A DNA stretch of 64,000 nt from Devosia submarina (GTDB taxonomy: Bacteria > Pseudomonadota > Alphaproteobacteria > Rhizobiales > Devosiaceae). Both the position numbers and the translations under genes were made by a program. Positions 35,744 through 45,500 of this stretch are shown here, in pieces; within the stretch, counting starts at the first letter, position 1, and each line of letters begins with the position of its first letter. Below the pieces are notes generated by a model that searched no databases, was not told where the DNA came from, and saw only the letters and a program-made list of their open reading frames with translations. The DNA lies in assembly GCF_003056345.1 (NCBI RefSeq), contig NZ_PYWB01000003.1:186001-250000 (forward strand). Reading direction: 5' to 3'.

Positions 35744-36064
35744 TCAGCCCTGGCGGGTCGGGACGTGGACGACCAGGCCGTCGAGATTGTCCTTGACCTT
35801 GATCTGGCAGCTGAGGCGGCTCGTGGCCTTCACGTCAAAGGCGAAGTCGAGCATGTCCTCCTCCATCATGGAGGGGCCGCCGACAGTTTCGGTCCAGGCG
35901 TCATCCACATAGACATGGCATGTGGCGCAGGTGCAAGCGCCGCCACATTCGGCGACAATGCCGGGCACGCCATTCATGATCGCCGTTTCCATGACCGTCG
36001 CGCCGTTCTGCGCCTCGGTCTCGATGCGTTCGCCGCTGGTTTGAACGAATGTGATCTTGGTCAT
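35744..36064 (-). CDS. 2Fe-2S ferredoxin (adrenodoxin type), paralogue
   Basis: The 106-residue product has the ligands [16 protein letters not shown] and SRLSCQI and the same DxWTxxVGxPS/EEDMLD pattern as the ferredoxin at 29219. There is an additional Cys inside the ligand loop (CGGACTC). Like its paralogue it probably transfers electrons to a monooxygenase, hydroxylase or reductase. The two paralogues flank the sulfite reductase operon, so either could serve CysI. Confidence 0.92.
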   Translation of the reverse strand: MTKITFVQTSGERIETEAQNGATVMETAIMNGVPGIVAECGGACTCATCHVYVDDAWTETVGGPSMMEEDMLDFAFDVKATSRLSCQIKVKDNLDGLVVHVPTRQG

Positions 36065-36130
36065 GGGGTCCTGAGGGTATGGGGTTCAACCGGATATAGG
36101 GGATGGCACCCGATGCGGCAACACATGCGG

Positions 36131-36256
36131 CGTCATCCCGGCCTTGCGCCGGGATCCATCCTGAGATCGTGGTTCCTTCGGTAGCAGGTCGTCATGGCCA
36201 CCTTGCGGCCGTGGCACGATCTCGAGATGGGCCCCGGGTCGAGCCCGGGGTGACAT
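36131..36256. repeat. Dispersed palindromic repeat family B, diverged pair
   Basis: A left unit at 36131-36157 (CGTCATCCCGG, inverted CCGGGATCC) and a right unit at 36232-36258 (CCCCGGGTCGAGCCCGGGG core followed by TGACATCG). It fills most of the gap between a ferredoxin gene and a methyltransferase gene. Confidence 0.7.
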
Positions 36257-36272
36257 CGAGTGTTTGGAACGG

Positions 36273-37439
36273 TTAGATGCCCAGCAGCCCTTCAAGGTAG
36301 TGCTGTTTGATGCCGAACATGGCCTTGGTCTCAGCGATCTGCCGGAGCACTGCCTCGCGGTCGCGCCCTGCCCTTCCATCTTTTTCCGCGACGATCAGGT
36401 TGTTCTTGGGCGTATGGGCGTCGGACACAAACTCAAAGACCTTGGTGCGGTAGCCGTTGAGTTCCAGCAGCAGCGCACGGAGGGCGTCGGTGACCATTTC
36501 GGCCTGGCGCTCGAGGAAGATGCCGTGGCGCAGGAGGACATCAAGCTTGCCTTCGGGCTGGCCCGCTTCCATTTCGCGGCGGATCTGCTTGTGGCAGCAG
36601 GGCGCGACGGCGATGAGCCAAGCGCCGGCTGAAATGCCCTTGAAGATGGCGTCGTCCGTTGCGGTGTCGCAGGCATGAAGGGCGATCACAGCGTCGGCGC
36701 CGGTGGCGTCGTAGTCGAGGATGGTGCCGGGCTGAAAGCTCAGCCCCTCAAAGCCTGAGGCGGCTGCAGTGGCATTGCCATCTTCGACAAGCTTGGGCCG
36801 CATCTCGACGCCGATGATTTCGGCCTTTCCGCCTAGATAGTCATAGAGCGCGAAATCGAGGTAGCCCTTGCCCGCCCCCATATCGACGATACGGGGCTTG
36901 TCGGCCTTGATCGCTTGAATCAGAGGCGCAAAGATTTCCACCATCTTGTTGATCTGGCGGAACTTGTCCTGCGCATCGTTGCGCACCTGACCGTCCTTGC
37001 CCGTAATGCCGAGGGCGTGGAGGTATGGCTTATTTGTTTCCGCCAGTAGACGGTTCTTGGCGCGGTTGTGCTCGGTGGATGGCGCCTGGCGGCCAGATAC
37101 TTCGGTGCGCTTGAGGCGGATCTTGTCGCCGTTCCGCTCAAAGCTCATATCGAATTGGGTCGTGGCTAGCTGGGCGCTGCGGAACTCGTCGCGAAGGCCA
37201 GCGCGCAGCAGGGCCAGCGCTTCGGGCTGGATGAAGTTCTTGATGATGTCGCGCGTCTTGTAGCGATAGGTGAAGGAGAAGCGATCGCCGGCCTTGAGCG
37301 CGATCTTCTTGATCTCCACCGATTTAAGATCGGGCTCGCTGCCATGGTAGCCGCCGAGCTTCAGGCGTACCAAGGAGCCGTCCGCAAACGACGTCTTGAC
37401 GGCACTCAGGAGCTCTTCGATGCGGCCGGGGGCGCTCAA
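36273..37439 (-). CDS. Class I SAM-dependent methyltransferase
   Basis: The 388-residue product has a C-terminal Rossmann methyltransferase domain (about 150-330) with SAM motif IVDMGAGKGYLDFALYDYL, then EIIGVEMRPKLVEDGN and VIALHACDTATDDAIF. A CC pair (VAPCCHKQIRREME) follows. This resembles the METTL25-like/Methyltransf_32 group, sometimes linked to ribosome or RNA methylation. The N-terminal 140 residues are basic and may bind RNA, which is inference. Its start overlaps the prfC stop (ATGA), so it is coupled to a translation factor gene. Confidence 0.8.
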   Translation of the reverse strand: MSAPGRIEELLSAVKTSFADGSLVRLKLGGYHGSEPDLKSVEIKKIALKAGDRFSFTYRYKTRDIIKNFIQPEALALLRAGLRDEFRSAQLATTQFDMSFERNGDKIRLKRTEVSGRQAPSTEHNRAKNRLLAETNKPYLHALGITGKDGQVRNDAQDKFRQINKMVEIFAPLIQAIKADKPRIVDMGAGKGYLDFALYDYLGGKAEIIGVEMRPKLVEDGNATAAASGFEGLSFQPGTILDYDATGADAVIALHACDTATDDAIFKGISAGAWLIAVAPCCHKQIRREMEAGQPEGKLDVLLRHGIFLERQAEMVTDALRALLLELNGYRTKVFEFVSDAHTPKNNLIVAEKDGRAGRDREAVLRQIAETKAMFGIKQHYLEGLLGI

Positions 37440-39037
37440 TGCCGTTCCTTGGTGGTGAGGAAGCGGATCTTGGGGAAATCCTGCTTGGCGCGGTCAGCCC
37501 ACCAGGCGTTCTGCGCCAGGAACACAGGCGCGCCGGTGCGGTCTTCGGCGATATTGGCCTTTTGGACGGCAATAAACCGCTTGAGTTCTTCGGGCTCGTC
37601 GCTCTCGATCCAGCGGGCAACCTCGTAGTTGAGGCTTTCGAAGGTGATCGGAACGCCATATTCCTTGGCAACGCGCGAACTCAAAACTTCCAGCTGCAGC
37701 TGGCCCACGACGCCTACGATCCAGTCAGCGCCAATAACGCGGCGGAACACCTGCGTGACGCCCTCCTCGGAAAGGTCGGACAGCGCCTTGGCCATCTGCT
37801 TGGTCTTCATATGGTCCGTGAGGCGCACGCGGCGGATGATTTCCGGCGCGAAATTGGGAATGCCGGTGACGTTGATGGCCGCGCCTTCGGTGAGCGTATC
37901 GCCAACGGATAGAGTGCCGTGATTAGGGATGCCGACGATGTCGCCGGCTACGGCAGAATCGGCCAGTTCGCGGTCATTGCCGAAAAAGAACATGGGATTG
38001 GACACAGCCATGTCCTTGCCGGAACGTACGTTTTTCAAACGCATGCCGCGGGTGAAGGTGCCCGAGCACAGGCGCACGAAGGCGATGCGGTCGCGGTGGT
38101 TGGCGTCCATGTTGGCCTGCACCTTGAACACGAACCCGGTGACCTTCTTGTCGGCGGGTTCGATGGGCGCGGGGATGGCCGGCTGCGGGCGCGGCTCGGG
38201 ACCCCATTCGCCCAGTGTGCGCAGGAGTTCGGCCACGCCAATGCCCTTGAGCGCAGAGCCAAACAGGACCGGGCTAAGGTGGCCGGCGTGGAAGGTGTCA
38301 AGATCAAAGGGCGGGAGCATGGCTGTAGCCATTTCCAGCGTTTCAAGCGCGGTCATGAAGACCGGATCATCCACCAGGGCGTCGTTATCCAGCAAATCCT
38401 CGATCTGCTCGAACTCGGCAATCGGCTTGCCCTGGGGCGACAGCACGCGCTTTTCGAGCAGGTCGAGATAGCCGTGGAAGTCGACACCCTGCCCGATCGG
38501 CCAGAGAACGGGTGTAAGGTCGAGCGCGAGCTTGCCCTGGATCTCGTCGATGAGGTCGAGCGGAGACAGACCCTCGCGGTCGATCTTGTTGATAAAGGTA
38601 ATGATGGGAATGTCGCGCAGGCGGCAGACTTCAAAAAGCTTGAGGGTTTGCGCCTCGATGCCCTTGGCGGCGTCGATCACCATGATGGCGGCGTCAACCG
38701 CCGTCAGTGTCCGGTAGGTGTCTTCCGAGAAATCCGAGTGGCCGGGTGTATCAAGCAGGTTCAGCGTCAGCCCGTCATAATCGAAGGTCATGACCGAGGA
38801 GGTGATGGAAATGCCACGCTGCTGCTCCATTTCCATCCAGTCCGAACGGGTCGAGCGCACGCCCGACTTGCCGCGCACGGCACCGGCCGACTGGATCGCG
38901 CCGGCAGCCGCCAACAGGCGCTCTGTAAGCGTCGTCTTGCCCGCGTCCGGGTGCGAGATGATCGCAAAGGTCCGGCGCGTGCGGAACGGTTCGGCATTGG
39001 GCCGGGGCGCAGCCACGGCGGCAGTGGATAAGGACAT
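37436..39037 (-). CDS. prfC: Peptide chain release factor 3
   Basis: RF3 is a GTPase that recycles class I release factors from the ribosome after termination. The 533-residue product has G1 SHPDAGKTTLTERLL, G2 QQRGISITSSVMTFDYDG, G3 DTPGHSDF and G4 NKIDRE, followed by the beta-barrel domains (LFGSALKGIGVAELLRTL, then VGVVGQLQLEVLSSRV). ATG at 39037 was chosen because 45 further upstream codons in frame run through repeat sequence. Confidence 0.94.
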   Translation of the reverse strand: MSLSTAAVAAPRPNAEPFRTRRTFAIISHPDAGKTTLTERLLAAAGAIQSAGAVRGKSGVRSTRSDWMEMEQQRGISITSSVMTFDYDGLTLNLLDTPGHSDFSEDTYRTLTAVDAAIMVIDAAKGIEAQTLKLFEVCRLRDIPIITFINKIDREGLSPLDLIDEIQGKLALDLTPVLWPIGQGVDFHGYLDLLEKRVLSPQGKPIAEFEQIEDLLDNDALVDDPVFMTALETLEMATAMLPPFDLDTFHAGHLSPVLFGSALKGIGVAELLRTLGEWGPEPRPQPAIPAPIEPADKKVTGFVFKVQANMDANHRDRIAFVRLCSGTFTRGMRLKNVRSGKDMAVSNPMFFFGNDRELADSAVAGDIVGIPNHGTLSVGDTLTEGAAINVTGIPNFAPEIIRRVRLTDHMKTKQMAKALSDLSEEGVTQVFRRVIGADWIVGVVGQLQLEVLSSRVAKEYGVPITFESLNYEVARWIESDEPEELKRFIAVQKANIAEDRTGAPVFLAQNAWWADRAKQDFPKIRFLTTKERH

Positions 39038-39162
39038 CGGATCTGCTGAAAAGTGTTGGGGCGCGTGGAGGCGCGGCGTTTGGAGGGGTATATAGTGAAT
39101 GATGGGTGGAGGGTCAAACGACTCACCGCACTGTGGCACGCCCCCAGGGTGAAGCCCAAGGA

Positions 39163-39258
39163 CACGCCCCATGGTTCGATAGGCTTACCATGAGGCCACC
39201 ACTACGCCTGAATTTTCCAACAGCCCTCATGGTGAGCTTGTCGAACCACGAGGGCGTG
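39163..39258. repeat. Dispersed palindromic repeat family A, inverted pair
   Basis: Left arm 39163-39195 and right arm 39225-39258 are inverted copies with a 29-base loop; the right arm core is CCTCATGGTGAGCTTGTCGA. It matches the copy at 7615-7701. Confidence 0.8.
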
Positions 39259-39330
39259 CCGCTATGATCCCCGGCCACATCTTCGCCACGCCTCTCCATT
39301 CTCGATGAGGTCCGCTTCTTCCCCAGAAAA

Positions 39331-39345
39331 TTAACCTATGGGTAA
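39331..39345 (+). promoter_or_regulatory. CtrA-like site upstream of the giant pole protein gene
   Basis: TTAA, seven bases, GTAA: one mismatch to the CtrA consensus. A GANTC site (CcrM methylation) lies 16 bases downstream. Distance to the gene start is about 200 bases. This is suggestive only. Confidence 0.35.
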
Positions 39346-39546
39346 GAAAGGGTTCGGTTTGACTCAAATTGAATGTATTAATGGGCTTTGAACCAGCGCG
39401 CGGCGGCGTGGGTGAAAGGGAACAATCCGTGGTGTTTGCCTCGAATTGTTCGTATTTGGCAGTCCAACCGGCAACGGATGGGCTGGCATGACCACTCCTA
39501 CTATCCGCCTTGTTGCTGTTAAGCCGACGCGAGAGTTGTAAAGAGT

Positions 39547-42500
39547 ATGGCGAAGAACCCGACCCCCAATAATGATCCTGCAGCGCTGGCGTTTTCGGCG
39601 GTGGAAGATGCCCTCAAGGACTCGGTGTTCAATCTCGACAGCCCCCCTGCCGCCAAGCCGGCGGAGAAAAAGTCGGACCCGGCCCGCGCGGAGCGCCTGC
39701 GCGCAGCCGACAAAATCGCCCAGCAGGCCGGCACAGTTGCCAATGACGACAGGTTCGCGCCGTCCAAGGTTCTTTATGGCCTCCACAACACCTCTTCGGC
39801 GACCCCGATCTGGATTGCGACAGGGCTTTCGGTTCTTTGGCTGGTCGTTGCCGGTGTGGGCGCCTTTCTGCGCTATGGCGCGGAGTTCAACAATTTCGGG
39901 CAGTTCGTCGGCACAATCGACTTCGTCGTCCTCCTGGCCATCCTGCTTCTGCCGGTCGCGGGCTTTTTCGCCGTAGCGACCCTTTTCCGTCGCGCGCAGG
40001 ATCTGCGCAATGCCGCCTCTTCCATTACCCAGGCCGCGATCCGGCTGGCGGAGCCCGAGGTGACAGCTGCCGACAAGGTTGCTTCCGTGGGCCAGGCCGT
40101 GCGCCGCGAGGTCAATGCCCTTGGCGATGGGCTGGAACGCGCCCTCTCCCGCGCGGGCGAACTCGAAGTCATGATCCACAACGAGGTCACCGCGCTCGAG
40201 CGCACCTATTCGGACAACGAATCGCGCATGCGTGCGCTGATTGCCGAACTTGCCAGCCAGCGCGAAAGCGTTCTCACGAACACCGAGCGGGTGCGCGAAG
40301 CGATCACCGAGAGCCACACCGGACTCGTCTTCGACCTCGACATGATCAGCCAGCGCATTTCCGGCACTATCGTTGAAAGCGGCGGGAATCTCACCCGCGC
40401 GCTGGAAACGGCCGGCAATACGCTGACCAATTCCTTTGGCGAGCAGACAGAAGGCTTTGTGTCCCTGGTGGAAAACCGCACCACCAATTTCATCTCGGCG
40501 CTGGGTGATAGCGCGGCACGTCTGTCGCTGAGCTTTGACGACAAGACGGCATCGCTGACCGAGGCACTCGATAGCCGCGCCGGCATGCTCAATCAGGGCG
40601 TAGAATCGCGCATTGCGGCACTGACCGACGCGCTGGACAACCATGCCGCGTCCATCGCTAGCGCCATGGATGAGCGCGCGCGCCTGATCGATGAGCGAAC
40701 CGGGACCATCACGGGCAATTTCGAGGAGCGCACTGCCAACCTCGCTGGCCTGCTTGAAAACACCAGCGGCAAGATCGTTGACGCCCTTGATGTGACTACG
40801 GGGCGCGTTGCCTCGGCGCTGGACGAGCGCACTACGCGGCTCGAAACCATGCTGGATGGCACGAGCGGGCGTATCGCCGGCGCATTGGACGAAACAACCG
40901 GCCGGCTTGCTTCCACGCTGGACGAGCGCACAGCACGGCTCGAAACCATGCTGGACGGCACGAGCGGCCGCATTGCGGGCGCTCTGGACGATACTGCCGG
41001 CCAGTTGGCCTCGACACTGGATGAACGCACCGCCGCGCTGGCGGGACTGCTTGGCAGCAGCACGGGACGGATTGCCGACACGCTGGACCAGACGACGGGC
41101 CGCCTAACCACGGCGCTGGACGAGCGCACCTCGGCCCTTGCCGGGCTGCTGGGCAGCACGAGTGGGCAAATTGCCGACACGCTGCATGAAAGCACCGATC
41201 GCCTTGCCGCTGAACTGGACCAGCGCACCGCTGCAATTTCGGGCCTTCTCAGCACCGGCGGCGCTTCGCTGCTCGATGATTTGCGCACCCGCGGCGATGA
41301 AGTGACAACAGGGCTGGATTTGATCGGGCAGCGCATCAGCGACGATATCGCCGCCCGCTCCCGCGAGGCAGAGGCCCTGCTCTCCACCCTGGGCCGCCAA
41401 CTCGATGAATCCGTATCCATCCAGCTCAACGCCATGGATAGCCGCCTGCAGTCCGCAGTGATCGAAATCAACGGCGCGCTGGATGACACGTCCGAACGCG
41501 CCCGCATCACACTGGCTTCGGCCGGGCAGGATTCGCTGAGCCAGTTCGACGCGCGCCTCACCGAAATTGCCTCCATTCTCGACAGCCGCCTCAATACGCT
41601 GGACGGCGTGATTGGCGACAAGGGCGAGTCGCTCATTGCGCGCCTCGAGCAGCAGGGCACGAGCTTTGCCGCCCGCGCCAATGTGCTCGAAATGGCCCTC
41701 AACGAAGAATCGGGCCGCTTCAACGATGTTGTGGCCGAACGTACGCGCGAAATGGGCGAAGTGCTGGGCGCGCGCACCCATGCCATCACCGAGACGCTGG
41801 TCAGCCGCACCCGCGAGATCGCCGACTCGCTGGAAGGCCATGCCGGCATTATCGCCGAAGCGCTGGATGGCCGCACACAGGCCATCGACAATATCCTGGC
41901 AAGCCGCACGGGCGAGCTGACCGCGTCGATCGAAACCCATACGCAGGCGCTGGACGAAACTCTGTCGGGCCGCAGCCGCGAGCTCAGCGAAGCCATTCGC
42001 GTGCGTTCGCAGGAACTGGGCGAAACACTTTCCACCAGCACCAGCGCCTTTGACCAGGCGATTGCTGGACGCACCCAGCGGCTGGCCGATACGCTTTCGG
42101 AGCGGACCACTGCCCTGTCGCTGGAATTGGACAGCCGCACCGGCACGCTTGCAAGCGACTTGGATGAGCGCACCCAGGCCCTGGCAACGCAGATTGCCGA
42201 GCGCACGGGCGAGCTGGCCGACCGGCTTTCGCAGGGAACGCAACTTTTCCGGGGCGAGATCGAGTCGCAGGGCGCGCATCTGTTTGAAGGCCTCGACAGC
42301 CGCACGGGTACACTCGCCGCAGCCCTTGATGACCGCACGGGCGCCCTCCTGAGCAATATCGATGAGCGCGCCAGCCAGCTCACGCAGGGGCTCGACAGCC
42401 GCACGGGTACGCTTGCTGCCGCGCTGGATGATCGCGTGGGCTCGCTGCTCACCAATATCGACGAACGCGCCGGGCAGCTGACGCAGGGCCTTGATCGCCG

Positions 42501-45500
42501 CACTGGGGACTTCATCGACAATCTCGATCAGCGCACTGTTGCGCTGGCCGATAGCCTTGATATGCGCACCGGAACGCTGGTGGAAAGCCTCGACGCCCGC
42601 ACCGGCACCCTGGTCGAGCAGATCGATGCGCGCACAACGAGCCTTGCCGGCGAGATCGAAGCGCGCACCGCCAATCTGTCCAACCGCATTGCGGAACGGA
42701 CCGGCCAGCTTTCGGCCGAGATTGCCGAGAGCACCAGCGCCCTGACCAGCGAACTGGATAGCCGCGCTGCCGAGCTTCGTTCGGCGCTGGACAATGGCAC
42801 GCAGGATCTGGCGCAGACCGTTGGTACGCGGACTCAGCAATTGTCCGAAGCGCTCAACATGCGCACCCAGGCGCTGGGCGATACGCTCGCCACGCACACG
42901 ACGTCCATTGGCGAAACCATCGGCCTGCGCACGAGCGAACTGGCCGATACACTTACGACGCAGGGCGATGAAGCGCGCCGCAAGATCGAAGAATCCATGC
43001 GCGCCGCAGGCGACGACATGGACCAGCGCGTCAACTCCATGACCGACCTCATCACCGGCCGGGTCCTGGAGCTCAACACCAATCTCGGAACCGGCCTCGA
43101 CAGCGCCATTGCCCGTATCAACGATGCCGAGAACGGTATGACCAGCCGCATCGAAACGGCTAGCGCCTCGGTCAGCGAGAGCGCCCGGCAGGCTGCCGAT
43201 CTTATTGAAAGCGGTGTGGACTCCGCGCGCAAGGCCATCACCGACATGGTGGACAGCCGCCTGGGCACCCTGCCCGAGGCCATCACCGCCCGCGCCGACA
43301 TTACGGCCGAACGCCTGGCTGCGCTGAACGCCTCGATCAATACGTCCATCACCCAGTCCATGGCGGACCTTGAAGCCGGCGCTGATCGGATCGAGGAAAC
43401 TATCGCCACCCGCATCACGGCCGCGACGCAAAACATCGCCACGGACATCACCACCACGGCCGATCGCATGGACAATGCCGTGCGCACGGCGCTGGAGCAG
43501 ATCCGCTCGGCCGCCGGCAACATCGACGATCTGCTGACCGTCCGCGCGGTGGGTGCGGTGAACAATATCGAAACGCGCCTCACCGACATGAACCGCTCGG
43601 TGGAAGAGCACACCAATGCCTTTGCGGCCCTGGTAAGCGAGCGTTCCGACCAGTTGCAGGGCGCATTGGCCAGCCACGGCAATATCTTGCGCGACGCCCT
43701 GGGCGACAATGCGCGGGAGGCCGAAGCCATCATGGCGGTTTCCACCTCGCGTATCCTCACCGACGTTACGGCAGCCCTTGGCAAGCTCAACGACAGCAAT
43801 CTCTTGCTGCAGCGCGTGCTGGATGCGTCGACAGCAAACCTGGCCAATCTCGAAACCTCGGTGGCGCAGCAGACGTCGAACTATTCCAACACCATCCGCG
43901 ATGCGATCGGGCAGACCGAACAGGCCGGCACCATGGTCAGCCAGCACGTTTCGGCGCTGCAGGCCACGATCCGCGGCATGGTGGATGAATTCTCGAGCGT
44001 GCTGGGCCGCCTTGACGCCGAAGCGGAGACCATGAACCAGGCTTCACGCGCCCTCACGACCAGCGGCGACAACGCGATGGAAGTGCTTGAAGAGCGCCGT
44101 GGCGCCATGGATGCCCTGGCGCAAAGCTTTGCCAACCGCGCTGACGATATCGATGGCCGCATGCGCATGTTCGCGCAGTCGATCGCCGATACGGTGAACG
44201 AGACCGAACGCCGCCTGATCGGCGCGCGCCGGGCCATGGACGAAGCGCTCAGCGCAACAACCGGCACTGTTGCCGAAACCCTGGCGCAGACCACCGCGAC
44301 CATCCGCGAAGAATTGTCCACCGCCACGGGCGAGATCAACGAGACGCTGCGCACGACGACCGACAACGTCAGCAATGCGCTTTATTCAACCAATGAGCGC
44401 TTCACCTCCACCATCAACAGCAATGTTGCCCAGGTGGACAATGTGGTGCAGCGGGCAGCAGAAGCGGCGGCCCAGGCGCTCAATCAGACGGCATCCTCGG
44501 TGCGCATGGCGCTGTCGGATCAGGTTCACCAGGTCAACGAGGCACTGGAGGACAATGCCAACCGCGTGAGCGAAGTGCTGACCTCAACGGCCACCAGCGT
44601 GACCGATGTGCTCAACACAACGACAAGCACGCTGGCCGATACGCTCAACGACTCCTCGGTTTCGGTGCGCAATGCCATCGCATCCAATACCGGACAGTTG
44701 CGCAATGCGATCGACCAGAGCACGGGCAGCGTTCGCCAGGCGATGGACGAGACCACCAACAATCTGCGCGAGGTCATGGACCAGACCACTGGCGCCGTGC
44801 GCGAGGCTCTCGACGAAACCACCGGCACGTTCCGCCAGCGGCTGGACGAAACCTCGGGGCATTTCCACCAGGCCATCGACGGCACGGGCGATCGCCTCCG
44901 TCAGGTCATGGACGAAGCAACGGGCGATGTATCCTCGCGCCTCAGCGAGTTCCGCGACACGGCAGGCGCCGAAGGCCGCCGGGCCAATGCTGCTCTCCAG
45001 CAAGCCCAGCAGCAGATGGTCGCCGAAATGCAGCGCGCCATCGAGGAAGCCACGCAGCGCTTCAACGAAACCGCCCGCGCCATGCGCGAGACGGCCAAGG
45101 AAGTGGGCACTGAGCTTGAAGCCACGCGCGCCGAACTGGCCCGCGGCGTCAACGAACTGCCCGAGGAAACCCGCGCCAGCGCCGCAGCCATGCGCCGTGT
45201 GGTGGCCGAACAGATCGAAGCGCTGAGCGAGCTCAACGCCATCGTTCGCAGCCAGCCCGCAACGCTTGATATCAGCGACCGTCGGGTGTCCCGCCCTGCC
45301 CCGCGTGCGGCAGAACCCAGCTATCAGCCGCGCCCGGCGGAACCCGCGCGCCAGACACTGGTAGACCCGATCCGTCCGAGCGAACGCCCCGCACCTGCAC
45401 AGCCGGCGCGCCAGCCGGTGTTCCAAGGTCCGATGCAGCCAGTGCGCCAGGCAGAACTACGCCGCCCGGCCGAGCCGGTCCGTCCAGAGCCCGTGCGTCA

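Larger units (their letters stand above)
39038..39546. other. 509-base divergent intergenic region between prfC and the giant pole protein gene
   Basis: No gene is supported here. It contains a family A inverted pair (39163-39258), a CtrA-like site (39331-39345) and a GANTC methylation site at 39361-39365. Promoters for both flanking genes must lie here. Confidence 0.6.

Noticed and set aside
40819..41247. Regular repeats considered as a CRISPR array
   Set aside because: The 99-base period has no conserved repeat separated by unrelated spacers; it is in frame and coding.
41104..43947. 947-codon open frame on the minus strand inside the giant protein gene
   Set aside because: It is a mirror of the repetitive plus-strand gene, where Ala/Asp/Arg-rich codons suppress stops on the other strand. 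The plus frame has membrane helices, a conserved C-terminus and a terminator.
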